DNA of 64,000 nt from CAZRXG01 sp964603985 (GCA_964603985.1 CAZRXG010000005.1:62001-126000); one strand, 5' to 3'; counted from the stretch's first letter, positions 42,959-51,614 are shown. The notes: generated by a model not told the origin, from the sequence alone. Made by a program: numbers and translations.

Positions 42959-43417
42959 CTACTGCCCGGCCCCCCGCCACTCGAACACGTCCCCAAGCGT
43001 GTAAGGCAGGTCGTGGTGTGCTATCAGCGAGAGCCACATCTCAGGGTGCGGCTCGGCGACAGGGTGTCTGGTTTTCAGAAGCCGGTAAGCGTCCGGCAGC
43101 GGCACGCCCGTCGAAACCAGGTAGGAAAGGACCACCGTCGCCGAGCGGCTGATCCCCGCGCCGCATACTACCAGCACCGTTCTTCCCGCCTCGATTTCTT
43201 CGGCAATGAACCGGTCAAACGCCGCCAACCGGTCACTATCTACGAACACGCCATCCTCGAACGGCGCATCCAACAGGTTGAAACCGGCTGGCCAGTCGGG
43301 CGGCGATTCAAACAGCTTAGCCACGCTGGTTATTCCCTGCCGGTGCAGCCAGTCGGGGTCATACGCCAGCCGGGCTTTGCCTATGAAGAGCTGATCGGTG
43401 ACCTGGTCTAACATCAC
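42959..43417 (-). CDS. dual-specificity protein phosphatase
   Basis: 152 residues. DSP fold: LFIGKARLAYD at the start, LDAPFEDG mid-way (general-acid Asp candidate) and the P-loop VCGAGISRSATVVLSYL with Cys about 88 and Arg about 94. The canonical His before the catalytic Cys is Val here. Members remove phosphate from Tyr/Ser/Thr or from non-protein substrates. The P-loop is otherwise intact, so activity is likely with altered Cys reactivity. Start at 43417 or the adjacent Met at 43414; no strong SD. Confidence 0.85.
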   Translation of the reverse strand: MMLDQVTDQLFIGKARLAYDPDWLHRQGITSVAKLFESPPDWPAGFNLLDAPFEDGVFVDSDRLAAFDRFIAEEIEAGRTVLVVCGAGISRSATVVLSYLVSTGVPLPDAYRLLKTRHPVAEPHPEMWLSLIAHHDLPYTLGDVFEWRGAGQ

Positions 43418-43620
43418 GCGCTGCTCCAGTCACATGACCTGCCCACAGCAGATAGAGGGAGAACGTCGAACGACACGGTTACATAGTATCACAAAAGGCT
43501 GCTGGCGCACGCCAGCCGGGTCAGGGAGCGGGCTTCCCCCGCTTTGCGAAAATGAGTATACTGGCGAAGGCCCATTGAGTTGTGCGGCTGAACGTCAGGT
43601 GAGTTGTCAGGGAGTTTCTT

Positions 43621-44574
43621 ATGGGGATGTGGAACAATTCTACGTTTCGGCGTCTGGTGCCCGCTCGTCGCTTCCCTTCAATACCTCTCACCATCTTGAT
43701 AGCCATCGGCCTCAGCGTCATTGCGGCAGTGTATGCCAGATATACTGCTCGCACCCACTTTGATGCCCTCTCTCTTGATTTCTATCTCGTTGATCACCTG
43801 GTGCTCCTGGGGATAATGGCGCTTGCCGGGCTGGCCGCCGTGATTCTGGTCGCGCGCGACCTGCGCGGCAGCGACACGCCTTCTGACGGCGCGAACGGTC
43901 TGATCAAACGGGAGCGCGTTTGGGGATATGTCGTGGGTGCTCTCTACCGTCTCCGGGTGCTGTTTGCGTTCATCGTCGCGGTTTCGGTGGCAGGTATAGT
44001 CTTCAATCACGAGGCCCTGAGATACTTCGCGACCGAACGCTGCCTGATCCCCGCTTATCTATCCGAGGCAGAAAATAGGGCATACGAAGTTGTCGGCGAA
44101 TACGACTGGGAATATCGCGGGGACGATGATTTGAGCGCGATTGTCGCACACATGAACAGCCAGGGCCTGCAGTGCGTCGAACCCTCAGACCCGCGCCTCG
44201 TGCGTTGGGTTTTATCCGACTTCCTGACCCACGCCGGTTTATGGGGTATGGCCCTGCTGGGTGTGATCGCAGGTGTGTGGCTGGCAGTCGTCCGCCGGTG
44301 GTCGGTAGCACCGCTGGTGTTCGTGCTTCTATTCCCCTGTGGGGTGCTTGGTGTGATTCTCCTGACATTGCTGGGCCCGGTTATATCTCCCTGTGGGGGG
44401 CCGATGATCACTACCACTTACCCTCCATATGCAATGCCGGTTGGTATGCGATCTTGTGATATCGTGTGGGCCTGGTTACCCAATCGTTTCACCAACGGGT
44501 ATGCCGTCTCCATCCCACTGGCGTTGGGGGCGCTCTTCGTTCTGTCACGCAAGGGCACCACATCCACATCTTGA
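43621..44574 (+). CDS. six-TM membrane protein, unknown
   Basis: 317 residues from ATG 43621 with CAGGGAG upstream. Helices at about 22-42, 58-80, 110-130, 200-222, 230-255 and near the C-terminus. An external loop at 135-195 holds two Cys (ATERCLIPAYL, GLQCVEPSD), and a second loop holds ISPCGGPMITTTYPPYAMP with another Cys and MRSCDIVWAWLP. These four external Cys may form disulfides. No known domain is recognised. Confidence 0.7.
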   Translation: MGMWNNSTFRRLVPARRFPSIPLTILIAIGLSVIAAVYARYTARTHFDALSLDFYLVDHLVLLGIMALAGLAAVILVARDLRGSDTPSDGANGLIKRERVWGYVVGALYRLRVLFAFIVAVSVAGIVFNHEALRYFATERCLIPAYLSEAENRAYEVVGEYDWEYRGDDDLSAIVAHMNSQGLQCVEPSDPRLVRWVLSDFLTHAGLWGMALLGVIAGVWLAVVRRWSVAPLVFVLLFPCGVLGVILLTLLGPVISPCGGPMITTTYPPYAMPVGMRSCDIVWAWLPNRFTNGYAVSIPLALGALFVLSRKGTTSTS

Positions 44575-44652
44575 TCGGTTCACATTCAGGAATATGGGAC
44601 GGGGTAGATCGGGGGCGCACCAACACATGCGCCCTTTGTGCGTGCATCAATA

Positions 44653-44688
44653 AATCAGTGTAATCAGTGTAATCAGTGTAATTCGTGG
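44653..44688. repeat. 9-base tandem repeat AATCAGTGT x3 plus degenerate copy
   Basis: Three perfect AATCAGTGT units (44653-44679), then AATTCGTGG. It lies between convergent genes, as does the related motif at 14851. The 140-base gap around it (44575-44714) contains nothing else. Confidence 0.8.
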
Positions 44689-44714
44689 ACTCTCCGCCCC
44701 GCCGCCGACAACGC

Positions 44715-45977
44715 TCAGTCCCCGGCGGCCAGGCTCAGCACCAGCGGCTCGATGTGCTTGGCGAAGATCTGCCGCCAGCTATAGGTTTGCAGCACCCGCT
44801 GGCGCATGGTGTAGGTCTCGTCGCGGGCCAGCACCTCGCGGATGCGCCCGGCAATCGAGTCGGGCGGCTCGTCCAGGCTGAAGAAGTTGGCGATGTCCCC
44901 CGCCGATTCGCGGAAGGGCGGGATGTCGGAGCAGAAGACGGGCAGCCGCGCCAGCCCGGCCTCCAGCACCGGGATGCCGAAGCCCTCCTGCTTGCTGGGG
45001 AAAAGCAGCGCGTCGCAGACCTGGTACAGGTCGCCGATCATCTCGTCCGGCACGTGGAACGGCTCGTCGGGGCTCGTCCCCTGCTGGTAGAGGAAGATCG
45101 CCTCGTCGACCACGTCCAGGTCAGCGCGCAGCTCAAGCAACTGCTCCAGGTAGGATACTTTGCGCGGGTCGTGCGGGTCGGGCGGGCCGGTGACGATCAG
45201 GCGTGCGTCCGCACCCTGGCGCTTGAGTGCGGCGATGACCTCGATGCCCAGCTCGATGTTCTTCAGCTCGGTGATGCGCGCCGGGAGCAGCAGGCGCATG
45301 TCGGCGTCGAACAGGCCCAGGCGCTCGACCACCCGGCGCGTGGCGGGTGCCAGGCGAAAGAAGCTGGTCGGGCCGACGCCGGGCGTGATCACGCGGATGC
45401 GGTCGGGCGGCAGGTTGAGCAGAGATGCCAGTTCGTCGCGCCGGTCGTCGGACACGGTGACATAGGTCAGGTGCGGCGACGGCGTGCGCAGCAGACCCCA
45501 GGGATAGCCCTCGTGGACCTTTGCGCGGTGCAGGGGGTCGGTCCACGAGAAGTCGTGGTTCCAGGCGACGAAGCGCGTGGGGAAGCCTTCGTCGATGAGC
45601 TGGTAGATGGTAGCCGTCAGTGGCAGGTTGAAGTGCAGGCTGAGCACGTTGTGAACCAGGCACACCGGGATGTCCGCCAGCGCGTCCCGCAGCGCCGCGT
45701 GCAGCCGCGCCTGCAGCCCGTCGAACTGCTCGGATGGGCAGTGTCCCTCCTCAAGCTGCTCGCTGATGGCGACCACCTCCGGATGCTGCGAGTCAAGCTC
45801 CGGCACCAGCGTCAGCCTCACGCCGGGATTCCAGCTTTCGCCGCGCCCGGCGATGACCGTCACCGGGTAGCCGTTCCGTGCCAGCAGGCGTCCATGGTGC
45901 AGGATGGTGACTTCGACGCCCCCGACGCCCGGCGGCGCGGCGTAATGCAGTATTGCCACGTGAGGTTTGCTACTCAT
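44715..45977 (-). CDS. GT4-type glycosyltransferase
   Basis: 420 residues. GT-B fold, GT4 group: N-terminal AILHYAAPPGVGGVEVTILHHG with the acceptor-side glycine loop, a central PARITELKNIELGIEVIAALK segment and the C-terminal nucleotide-sugar motif PSKQEGFGIPVLEAGLARLP (E-x7-E about residues 345-353). It transfers a sugar from a nucleotide donor with retention. The start ATG overlaps the stop of the GH63-like gene by eight bases, so the two are translationally coupled and probably act on the same glycan or compatible solute. No SD is needed beyond the coupling. Confidence 0.9.
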   Translation of the reverse strand: MSSKPHVAILHYAAPPGVGGVEVTILHHGRLLARNGYPVTVIAGRGESWNPGVRLTLVPELDSQHPEVVAISEQLEEGHCPSEQFDGLQARLHAALRDALADIPVCLVHNVLSLHFNLPLTATIYQLIDEGFPTRFVAWNHDFSWTDPLHRAKVHEGYPWGLLRTPSPHLTYVTVSDDRRDELASLLNLPPDRIRVITPGVGPTSFFRLAPATRRVVERLGLFDADMRLLLPARITELKNIELGIEVIAALKRQGADARLIVTGPPDPHDPRKVSYLEQLLELRADLDVVDEAIFLYQQGTSPDEPFHVPDEMIGDLYQVCDALLFPSKQEGFGIPVLEAGLARLPVFCSDIPPFRESAGDIANFFSLDEPPDSIAGRIREVLARDETYTMRQRVLQTYSWRQIFAKHIEPLVLSLAAGD

Positions 45978-47769
45978 CTTCTTCCTCCGGCGGGCCGCAC
46001 CCCGTGTTCCCCCGGCTGGCCTGGATCGCCAGGTCGATCAGGATGGCCGCCGACCAGCCGAAAACCGGGGCCGCCTTGGGGGGCGGCTGGCTGGTTTCCG
46101 GGTGGTAGTACTCGTAGATGTCGTCCTGAGACATCAGCAGGGCGAGCGTGCGGTCGCGAAGCTCGCAGGCCAGCGCCCGGTACCCGGTGCGCATCAGCCC
46201 CTCGATGAACAGATAGTTGATATTGACCCACGTCGGCCCGCGCCACATGGTCTGTGGGTCGTAGTGCGGGTCGCTGATGGCGACGGTCGGGATGGGGTAC
46301 TTCGTCCAGAAGGTGCCGGGGTCGGTCAGGTGATTCACCAGACGCGTGACGATCTCCTCGTCCAGAGACCCCGTCATCAGCGGGTACAGGCTGAACGGCG
46401 TCAGGATGCGGATCGGCTCGTGGTCGCGCGTGGCCCAAAAAAGCCCCGCCTCCGGGTCGTAGAAGTGCTCGACGATGCGGCGCGTCATGTTGGTCGCCCT
46501 GCGCCGCCACATATCGGCCTCGGAGGGCATGTTGAGCACCTCGGCCATCTCGGCCAACGCCTGCTGCTGGAGGCATAGGTAGGTGTTCAGCTCAGGCGAC
46601 TCGACCGGCATACCCCCATCCCACAGCGGGCTGTCGTCCAGCCCCGACGAGTAGGGGTGGTTGTACTGCGCCAGGCCGTCGGCGTCGTCGTCGTTCATGC
46701 CGAACCACCACGAATTCCAGCGCACCAGCGGCCCGTAGATCTCGCGCAGGAAGACGGGGTTGGGGTTGGTGGCGTGCAGCTTCAGCGCGGCCCAGGCGAC
46801 GATGGGCGGCTTGGTGACCTCGGCCCGAACCGGCGTCTCCATCTCGGCCACCACGCCCTCGTCGTAGATCGCGTCGGGGATCATGCCGTCGTCAAGCTGG
46901 TAAGCCAGCATGGTGCGGAACTGGTTCTCGGCCAGCTCCGGGTCGACGTGGCGGTAGGCCAGCGCGTGGAAGTAGGCGTCCCACTGCCACACCCCGACGT
47001 ATTGGCTCTTGGAGGGCATCATCGCCTCGTGGGATAGGTAGCCCTGGGGCGACACCAGATTGTTGCCCATGATCCACCAGGCGTACAGGTACTGTGCGCG
47101 GTAGGGGATGTCCACATGGGGCGTGACATCGAACCAGCGGTGCCAGCGCGCCTCGGCTGCGGCCAGCGCCTCCGGGAAGGCCACCACCTGGCGGCTGAGC
47201 GGGTGATCCTCGTGCAGGATGTTGAGCGCGATGGTCGTGCCGCCGTCGCTCTCGACGATGAACTCGACCATGTGGCCCCGGCTTTGGTGCGACACCTGGT
47301 TGCGCAGCACGTTGGCGTTGGTCGTGTAGCTGAGGTTGCGCACCGCGCGGATGTCGCCGCCGTCGGGGTACTGGTGCGCGATGTGAGGCGCGACCACGAA
47401 GCACACCCCGGCGCGCGTTTCGGGCGGCAGGCCAATGGCAATCGTGCGCGCGTCCTGGAAGGTCAGCCCGAAGTTCCCCAGCCGCGTCTTGAAGAAGACG
47501 GCGTGAGGGTAGGTCGTCATCTCGAATTCGAGCGGCGTGCCCTCCTCGTCGATCAGTCGCAGCGCTTCCACGAAGGGCGGGCGGGTGAGGTAGGCTGCCA
47601 GGCCGGGCTCGATATCGGTCAGGCGCTCGGCCAGCCTGACCATGAGGTGGGCGTTCTCTTCCGACTCGTAGACCAGCAGGCGGGAGCCACGGTCGCTGAA
47701 TGGGACGCGCTTCAACGTGATGCGGTTTCGTAGGGCCTTCAGGTAGGGTGATTGGACGTCGACGTTCAC
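45970..47769 (-). CDS. GH63-like alpha-glycosidase
   Basis: 599 residues from GTG 47769 (AGGAG six bases upstream; a longer frame to 47805 has none). An N-terminal beta domain is followed by an (alpha/alpha)6 barrel with YVGVWQWDAYFHALAYRHVD (about residue 265), LDDGMIPDAIYDEG, YNHPYSSGLDDSPLWDGG and MWRGPTWVNINYLFIEGL near 515. These are family features of GH63, which covers processing glucosidases and bacterial mannosyl- or glucosylglycerate hydrolases. No signal peptide, so it is cytoplasmic. With the coupled GT4 gene a role in turnover of a glucoside or mannoside is plausible; the substrate is unproven. Confidence 0.85.
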   Translation of the reverse strand: MNVDVQSPYLKALRNRITLKRVPFSDRGSRLLVYESEENAHLMVRLAERLTDIEPGLAAYLTRPPFVEALRLIDEEGTPLEFEMTTYPHAVFFKTRLGNFGLTFQDARTIAIGLPPETRAGVCFVVAPHIAHQYPDGGDIRAVRNLSYTTNANVLRNQVSHQSRGHMVEFIVESDGGTTIALNILHEDHPLSRQVVAFPEALAAAEARWHRWFDVTPHVDIPYRAQYLYAWWIMGNNLVSPQGYLSHEAMMPSKSQYVGVWQWDAYFHALAYRHVDPELAENQFRTMLAYQLDDGMIPDAIYDEGVVAEMETPVRAEVTKPPIVAWAALKLHATNPNPVFLREIYGPLVRWNSWWFGMNDDDADGLAQYNHPYSSGLDDSPLWDGGMPVESPELNTYLCLQQQALAEMAEVLNMPSEADMWRRRATNMTRRIVEHFYDPEAGLFWATRDHEPIRILTPFSLYPLMTGSLDEEIVTRLVNHLTDPGTFWTKYPIPTVAISDPHYDPQTMWRGPTWVNINYLFIEGLMRTGYRALACELRDRTLALLMSQDDIYEYYHPETSQPPPKAAPVFGWSAAILIDLAIQASRGNTGCGPPEEEDE

Positions 47770-47975
47770 ACGAGACTCCTGGTTGGTTGCCGGGCCATCC
47801 GGCACGGTGGTTCAGTGGATTATACCAGTTCGGGGGCGGCTTGCGCCTGTTAGGGCGCGGGGAGCGGGCACAACGCAATGACTCAGGCCCGGCGCTCGCT
47901 TTCCCCCCGCAAATTGGGGTAGCCCCCGGGCCGGGAAGCGGGTATGCTGGTGATGAGTGAAGGAGGCATATCGTG

Positions 47976-48110
47976 ATGGGAATTATCGTGGCTTTGCTGG
48001 CCCTTGGACTGTTCTTGTTTTTCTGGCTGTGGATTCTGGCACAGCCGGACGTTGCGTCCGTCATGGCGAGAGACGACGCCCGCCGGATGCACGACCGGCG
48101 TAAGAGGTAG
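47976..48110 (+). CDS. 44-residue single-TM protein
   Basis: ATG 47976 (or GTG 47973) with AGGAGG six to nine bases upstream. One TM helix (IIVALLALGLFLFFWLWILA) and a basic tail (ARDDARRMHDRRKR), N-out/C-in by charge. It lies 14 bases before the next gene and is probably cotranslated with it. The strong SD and complete helix argue for a real gene despite its size. Confidence 0.65.
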   Translation: MGIIVALLALGLFLFFWLWILAQPDVASVMARDDARRMHDRRKR

Positions 48111-48124
48111 GCGAGGAGTTCAAC

Positions 48125-48547
48125 ATGGGTTGGATACCGGCGACTACCGGTGGGGCGACGGCGGCTGCTGCTGCCGCGGCAGAAGAGCGTCGCAGGGAAG
48201 AGGAGGAAATGACAGGTTACACACAGGAAGAGCTTGAGAACGATTGGGAGTTCAAGATCGTGCGCAGCGAGTTCCTCCGGGCATTCGGCAACCCGGAGAA
48301 GATGCAGCGCCTGATCGAAGAGGAAGCGCGCGCCGGGTGGGTGATGATTGAGAAGTTCGACAACACGCGGGTGCGCTTCAAGCGACCGCGCAGCGCGCGC
48401 GAGCGCGATCACCTGCTGGGGCCAGGCATCGACCCGTACCGCACGCAGTACGATAGGCTCGGTTCGTCGACGGTGGCGGTGCTCATTGGGCTTGTGGTTG
48501 CCGGGCTGCTGGCGCTGGGCGTGTTTGCCATGTTTGCATTGCGCTGA
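48125..48547 (+). CDS. conserved tail-anchored protein
   Basis: 140 residues from ATG 48125 with GGAG upstream. An Ala-rich then charged segment (EERRREEEEM), a ~75-residue soluble domain (WEFKIVRSEFLRAFGNPEKM, EEARAGWVMIEKFDNTRVRF) and one C-terminal TM helix (VAVLIGLVVAGLLALGVFA). The soluble domain looks like a small alpha/beta module often found in pairs with zinc-ribbon proteins; its role is unknown. The small TM protein just upstream may be a partner. Confidence 0.75.
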   Translation: MGWIPATTGGATAAAAAAAEERRREEEEMTGYTQEELENDWEFKIVRSEFLRAFGNPEKMQRLIEEEARAGWVMIEKFDNTRVRFKRPRSARERDHLLGPGIDPYRTQYDRLGSSTVAVLIGLVVAGLLALGVFAMFALR

Positions 48548-48704
48548 TTGCCGGGGAACGCGTCCCTCACCCCTCTGCTCCTCCAGACGTTTAACCCGGC
48601 ATGCAGCACCGAATCCTCTGACGTGCCGCGTCAGCCCCGCCGCAGGCGCGAAGCGATGCCGATTCTGAATTATGATCGCCCCTTGGCTGATTGGGGGTTG
48701 ACGT

Positions 48705-48989
48705 ATGATTGACTCAAGTGACGAACATGAAGAATACGTAAAGCGGGCTAACTATTTCGTCAATTACTTTAGCAGACACCTGGATGCACTTCCCAATCAA
48801 CGAGACTGGGAAACTGGGCTTGTGATTGCACAACAATGGTTAGAGATGTTGGAAAGTAAAGGAACTCGCCTGGAAGAAGCTGAAAGGCTTTTAGCCAGGG
48901 CTGAAGACTATGTGTCAACAGGCTCTGCAGCGGTTGATATGCATCTGGGCATCGGTGCCTGGTATAGATACCTGTTGGCATCCGGCTGA
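48705..48989 (+). CDS. small helical protein, unknown
   Basis: 94 residues. All-helical prediction (YFVNYFSRHLDALP, WLEMLESKGTRLEEAERLLARAEDY), no signal or TM. Base composition is lower in GC than the neighbours to the left. It begins an accessory stretch running to 51146. No family recognised. The ATG lacks a clear SD (GGGGGTTGACGT before it). Confidence 0.55.
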   Translation: MIDSSDEHEEYVKRANYFVNYFSRHLDALPNQRDWETGLVIAQQWLEMLESKGTRLEEAERLLARAEDYVSTGSAAVDMHLGIGAWYRYLLASG

Positions 48990-49194
48990 ACCTCGCGCTA
49001 AAGCTACCCTGTTGAGCGCCGCTCAAGTTCCCACTTTCGCTGCACCCCCTGCGTCGTGACCTCAAACCGAATGAGGAGCACACTGGGCCGAATCTGATTG
49101 TCGAACGTCAACCTGTAGAAGCCATTGCGCAGCCCGACTCGTGCCGCCGCTTTTACAGAAAAACCGGACTTGACCGAAAGGACATTATCAAAGC

Positions 49195-49593
49195 ATGAAT
49201 TATGTTCAACGTTGGTATCAGAACCTGATGAATCGCACCCCACTCAAAGTTGAGCAAGAGATCGAAGCGTGGGGTGAGTACCAGAAAATCCTGGGGCCAA
49301 GGCAGATGTATGCAAGAGTCAAAGTGACAATAGGCCCCGGTGACTCACTGAAGGTGTCCGACGATTTACCCCCCGATAAGGCTTCCAGGCTTTACAATTA
49401 TGGTTATGATGAGCCAATTGTATTTGGAGTGCTCGACGTGATGCTGACTTACAAGCAGCTACCCGTATTCCCTTTCAACCTGACGATACTGGATGTAGAC
49501 ATCCATGAGGTTCATTCCTCACCACTAGCATTTCGTCTGGCAACTCGCGAAGCTACAAAGAAGATCTTAGATCAGTTGAATCTTCCTGGATAG
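49195..49593 (+). CDS. stand-alone EF-G domain IV-like protein
   Basis: 132 residues from ATG 49195. MYARVKVTIGPGD and the C-terminal TILDVDIHEVHSSPLAFRLA followed by TREATKKIL recall domain IV of elongation factor G (ribosomal S5 domain-2 fold), where the SS-AF-A pattern is typical. No GTPase domain is attached. Function unknown; similar free-standing domains may exist as annotation-poor hypothetical proteins. The next gene starts 14 bases after its stop, suggesting one transcript. The 205-base gap before it (48990-49194) shows no supported gene; an antisense frame there (FYRLTFDN...) overlaps this start and is doubtful. Confidence 0.6.
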   Translation: MNYVQRWYQNLMNRTPLKVEQEIEAWGEYQKILGPRQMYARVKVTIGPGDSLKVSDDLPPDKASRLYNYGYDEPIVFGVLDVMLTYKQLPVFPFNLTILDVDIHEVHSSPLAFRLATREATKKILDQLNLPG

Positions 49594-49606
49594 CAAAAGG
49601 TTGAAT

Positions 49607-50461
49607 ATGAGCATTGACGTCTACTACTTTTCAGGAACCGGCAACTCTCTGCACGTTGCACGGGAATTACAGAGAAGAATTCCTGAAGCACACCTGACGC
49701 CAATTGTGAGCTTGTTGCGGAATGGCACCATCAAGACGAGCGCCGATGCGGTTGGCTTCGTCTTTCCGAACTTTTGCCTGACCACCCCTATCCCGGTGCA
49801 TGACTTTCTCGAAAAGGCCGACCTGACATCCGCCCGGTATATCTTTGCGATATGTACTCGTGGGGGCAGCCAGTCGGAAGCATTCGACTATATGAATGAG
49901 CTGCTGGGCAAACAGGGGAAGAAGCTGGATGCCCGGCTTGACATCAACATGCCGTGGAATCACCCCACCGGCGAAGAGAATCTGCCCGGCCTGAACACCG
50001 AGGAAAGAAAGAGCCGGTTAGAAGCCGCCATGCAGAGTCAGTTAGATGTCTTCAGTGAGGTCATTGCTGCCCGCGAAGCGTACAGCCCAACGGACACACA
50101 GGCCGATTATGAGCTCTCATCGGGGATTAATCTGTTTGACTTACTCGTATCCAAGTCCCTGAATTATAAATCCCACGAATACATGTATCAGAAACTGGTG
50201 CGTTTTTACAGTGACGAGAGCTGTCATGGGTGTGGCATCTGTGAGCGAGTCTGTACAAGTGGGAAAATAGAAATGGTCGACAAAAAGCCACGCTGGAAAC
50301 AGGATGTTAAGTGCTATGCCTGTTTTGCCTGCATTAACTTTTGTCCACAGCAAGCCATACAGATACTGTCAAGATTCCCGATTCAATCCTATACGACCGT
50401 GAATGACCGGTATCATCACAGAACAGTCACCTACAAAGATATTGCCGAGCAGCGGGGGTGA
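49607..50461 (+). CDS. EFR1-family flavodoxin-ferredoxin fusion
   Basis: 284 residues from ATG 49607 (AAAGG upstream). Flavodoxin-like N-terminal half with the FMN loop YYFSGTGNSLHVARELQ and TRGGSQSEAFDYMN. Two [4Fe-4S] motifs in the last third: CHGCGICERVCTSGKI (about 209-224) and CYACFACINFCPQQAI (about 242-257); the second cluster keeps all four Cys. EFR1 proteins are electron carriers, mostly in anaerobes or facultative organisms, with unknown partners. Full length for the family. Confidence 0.9.
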   Translation: MSIDVYYFSGTGNSLHVARELQRRIPEAHLTPIVSLLRNGTIKTSADAVGFVFPNFCLTTPIPVHDFLEKADLTSARYIFAICTRGGSQSEAFDYMNELLGKQGKKLDARLDINMPWNHPTGEENLPGLNTEERKSRLEAAMQSQLDVFSEVIAAREAYSPTDTQADYELSSGINLFDLLVSKSLNYKSHEYMYQKLVRFYSDESCHGCGICERVCTSGKIEMVDKKPRWKQDVKCYACFACINFCPQQAIQILSRFPIQSYTTVNDRYHHRTVTYKDIAEQRG

Positions 50462-50552
50462 TCCTGACCACCTCCAATGGATAACTAATGGAAGTGTCGC
50501 ATGATCTTGTTCCAGCCAAGAACAAGCTTCCTTTTCTGAAGACTAAGTGAAT

Positions 50553-51146
50553 ATGACTAATAGTGAAAAGTTATATAAAAAGGCAGCAGCACTTTACGAG
50601 GAAAATGAGCATATAGCTGCACGTGATGTGTTTCGACGAGCAGCTCTACTAGAGCAACCTTCACGTGATAAACTGCAAATGCTAAACCATAATGAAAAAA
50701 GTGCTTGGTTATCTGTTTTGTGGGAGTTGAGCGAGTTGTATTCAACTTCCTACCACATTCAAATGGCGGCAGCGCTAAGTGCTATTAAAGTTGGTCGAGA
50801 TAATATTGCCATTAGAAAATTCGGCGTGATACTTGAGAAATTTGAATTAAGTGAACTGGAAGAATTCCATACTCGTCTTGGGCGACTGGAAGCGAATAGT
50901 GTGTATGCAGGAAAAATCTATAAGCCGGACTTGTTTATATCAGATGTTCTCTATATTTGGAGGCTGGGGAATAAATACAAAGCAAGATTTCAACTAGCAA
51001 GAATGCTAAGTAGGATTCAGGGGATTTTAACTATACCGGTATTAGATCAGCTCAGGCGAGACCTTGCTTCGGACGAGTTACTCAGTCAACTATTAGAGAG
51101 AAAGCTTGAAGAGCTACGAATAATTGAGCAATTACAGGCTGAATAG
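50553..51146 (+). CDS. helical (TPR-like) protein in low-GC DNA
   Basis: 197 residues from ATG 50553, or 199 from GTG 50547; no good SD. All helical, with KLYKKAAALYEENEHIAARD and similar helix pairs suggesting TPR-like packing in the first half and a charged, coiled C-terminus (LLERKLEELRIIEQLQAE). AT-rich third positions contrast sharply with genes on either side, pointing to recent transfer. No family recognised. Confidence 0.6.
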   Translation: MTNSEKLYKKAAALYEENEHIAARDVFRRAALLEQPSRDKLQMLNHNEKSAWLSVLWELSELYSTSYHIQMAAALSAIKVGRDNIAIRKFGVILEKFELSELEEFHTRLGRLEANSVYAGKIYKPDLFISDVLYIWRLGNKYKARFQLARMLSRIQGILTIPVLDQLRRDLASDELLSQLLERKLEELRIIEQLQAE

Positions 51147-51176
51147 AAACTCGGTTTATCCTGGTTAGGCATTTTG

Positions 51177-51206
51177 ATAACAAGTGAGCGGCGCCTCACT
51201 TGTTAT
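51177..51206 (+). terminator. hairpin after the helical protein gene
   Basis: ATAACAAGTGAG, loop CGGCGC, CTCACTTGTTAT. Perfect 12-base stem 31 bases after the stop, but no T run follows, so termination is inferred. Confidence 0.5.
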
Positions 51207-51250
51207 AGAACCGATGCCGATTCCCTCGCCAGGCGCGTGCGGGCAGCCAT

Positions 51251-51269
51251 AAGCCAACCGCCAACCGCC
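51251..51269. repeat. AACCGCC heptad repeat, site 1
   Basis: AACCGCC twice in tandem (51256-51269) within GCCAACCGCCAACCGCC. Confidence 0.5.
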
Positions 51270-51395
51270 ACAAGCTGATCGCTGATCGGCTGTCCCGCCA
51301 CCAGACCCCGGCGGGGAAGTGCACTTTCAGTGCACATTTCGTTTTCAGCCCGGCCAATTTATTGCCGGGCGCTTCCTGGCGCGGGGGTGAGGGCC

Positions 51396-51419
51396 GCTAA
51401 CAGCTAACCGCCAACCGCT
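51396..51419. repeat. AACCGCC/CGCTAAC heptad repeat, site 2
   Basis: CAGCTAACCGCCAACCGCT, preceded by CGCTAA. The same 19-mer occurs on the other strand at 54679-54697. Confidence 0.6.
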
Positions 51420-51536
51420 CAGCCTCGCTTCGTGTCACTTGAGTGCCAATAGTCGCACGACCCCGCGAATATACCCCACAGCTATCTCACGATTTTCCTC
51501 GACCTTCTCGTGCCTCCCCATCCAGGGATCGAGCAC

Positions 51537-51565
51537 TTGCAATTTCCCCCATAATGTGGTATTAT
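51537..51565 (+). promoter_or_regulatory. sigma70-like promoter of the DoxX gene
   Basis: TTGCAA, a 17-base spacer, then TATTAT, about 50 bases before the ATG at 51615. The transcript would carry an AU-rich leader (ATAATATCTTAATTATAG) and GAGGAGGGG. Confidence 0.7.
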
Positions 51566-51614
51566 ACACCTATAATATCTTAATTATAGATAATCGACGA
51601 GGAGGGGCTACAAT

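Larger units (their letters stand above)
51147..51614. other. intergenic region with hairpin, AACCGCC repeats and a promoter
   Basis: 468 bases without a gene. Contents: a perfect 12-base stem at 51177-51206, AACCGCC repeats at 51251 and 51396, a GTGCAC direct repeat near 51318-51335, and the DoxX promoter at 51537. Confidence 0.55.

Noticed and set aside
44653..44688. AATCAGTGT tandem as a CRISPR
   Set aside because: The unit is 9 bases with no spacers.
44685..46208. 507-codon plus-strand frame opposite the GT4 gene
   Set aside because: Antisense to a clear glycosyltransferase; Arg/Gln/Val-rich low-complexity sequence, no motif.
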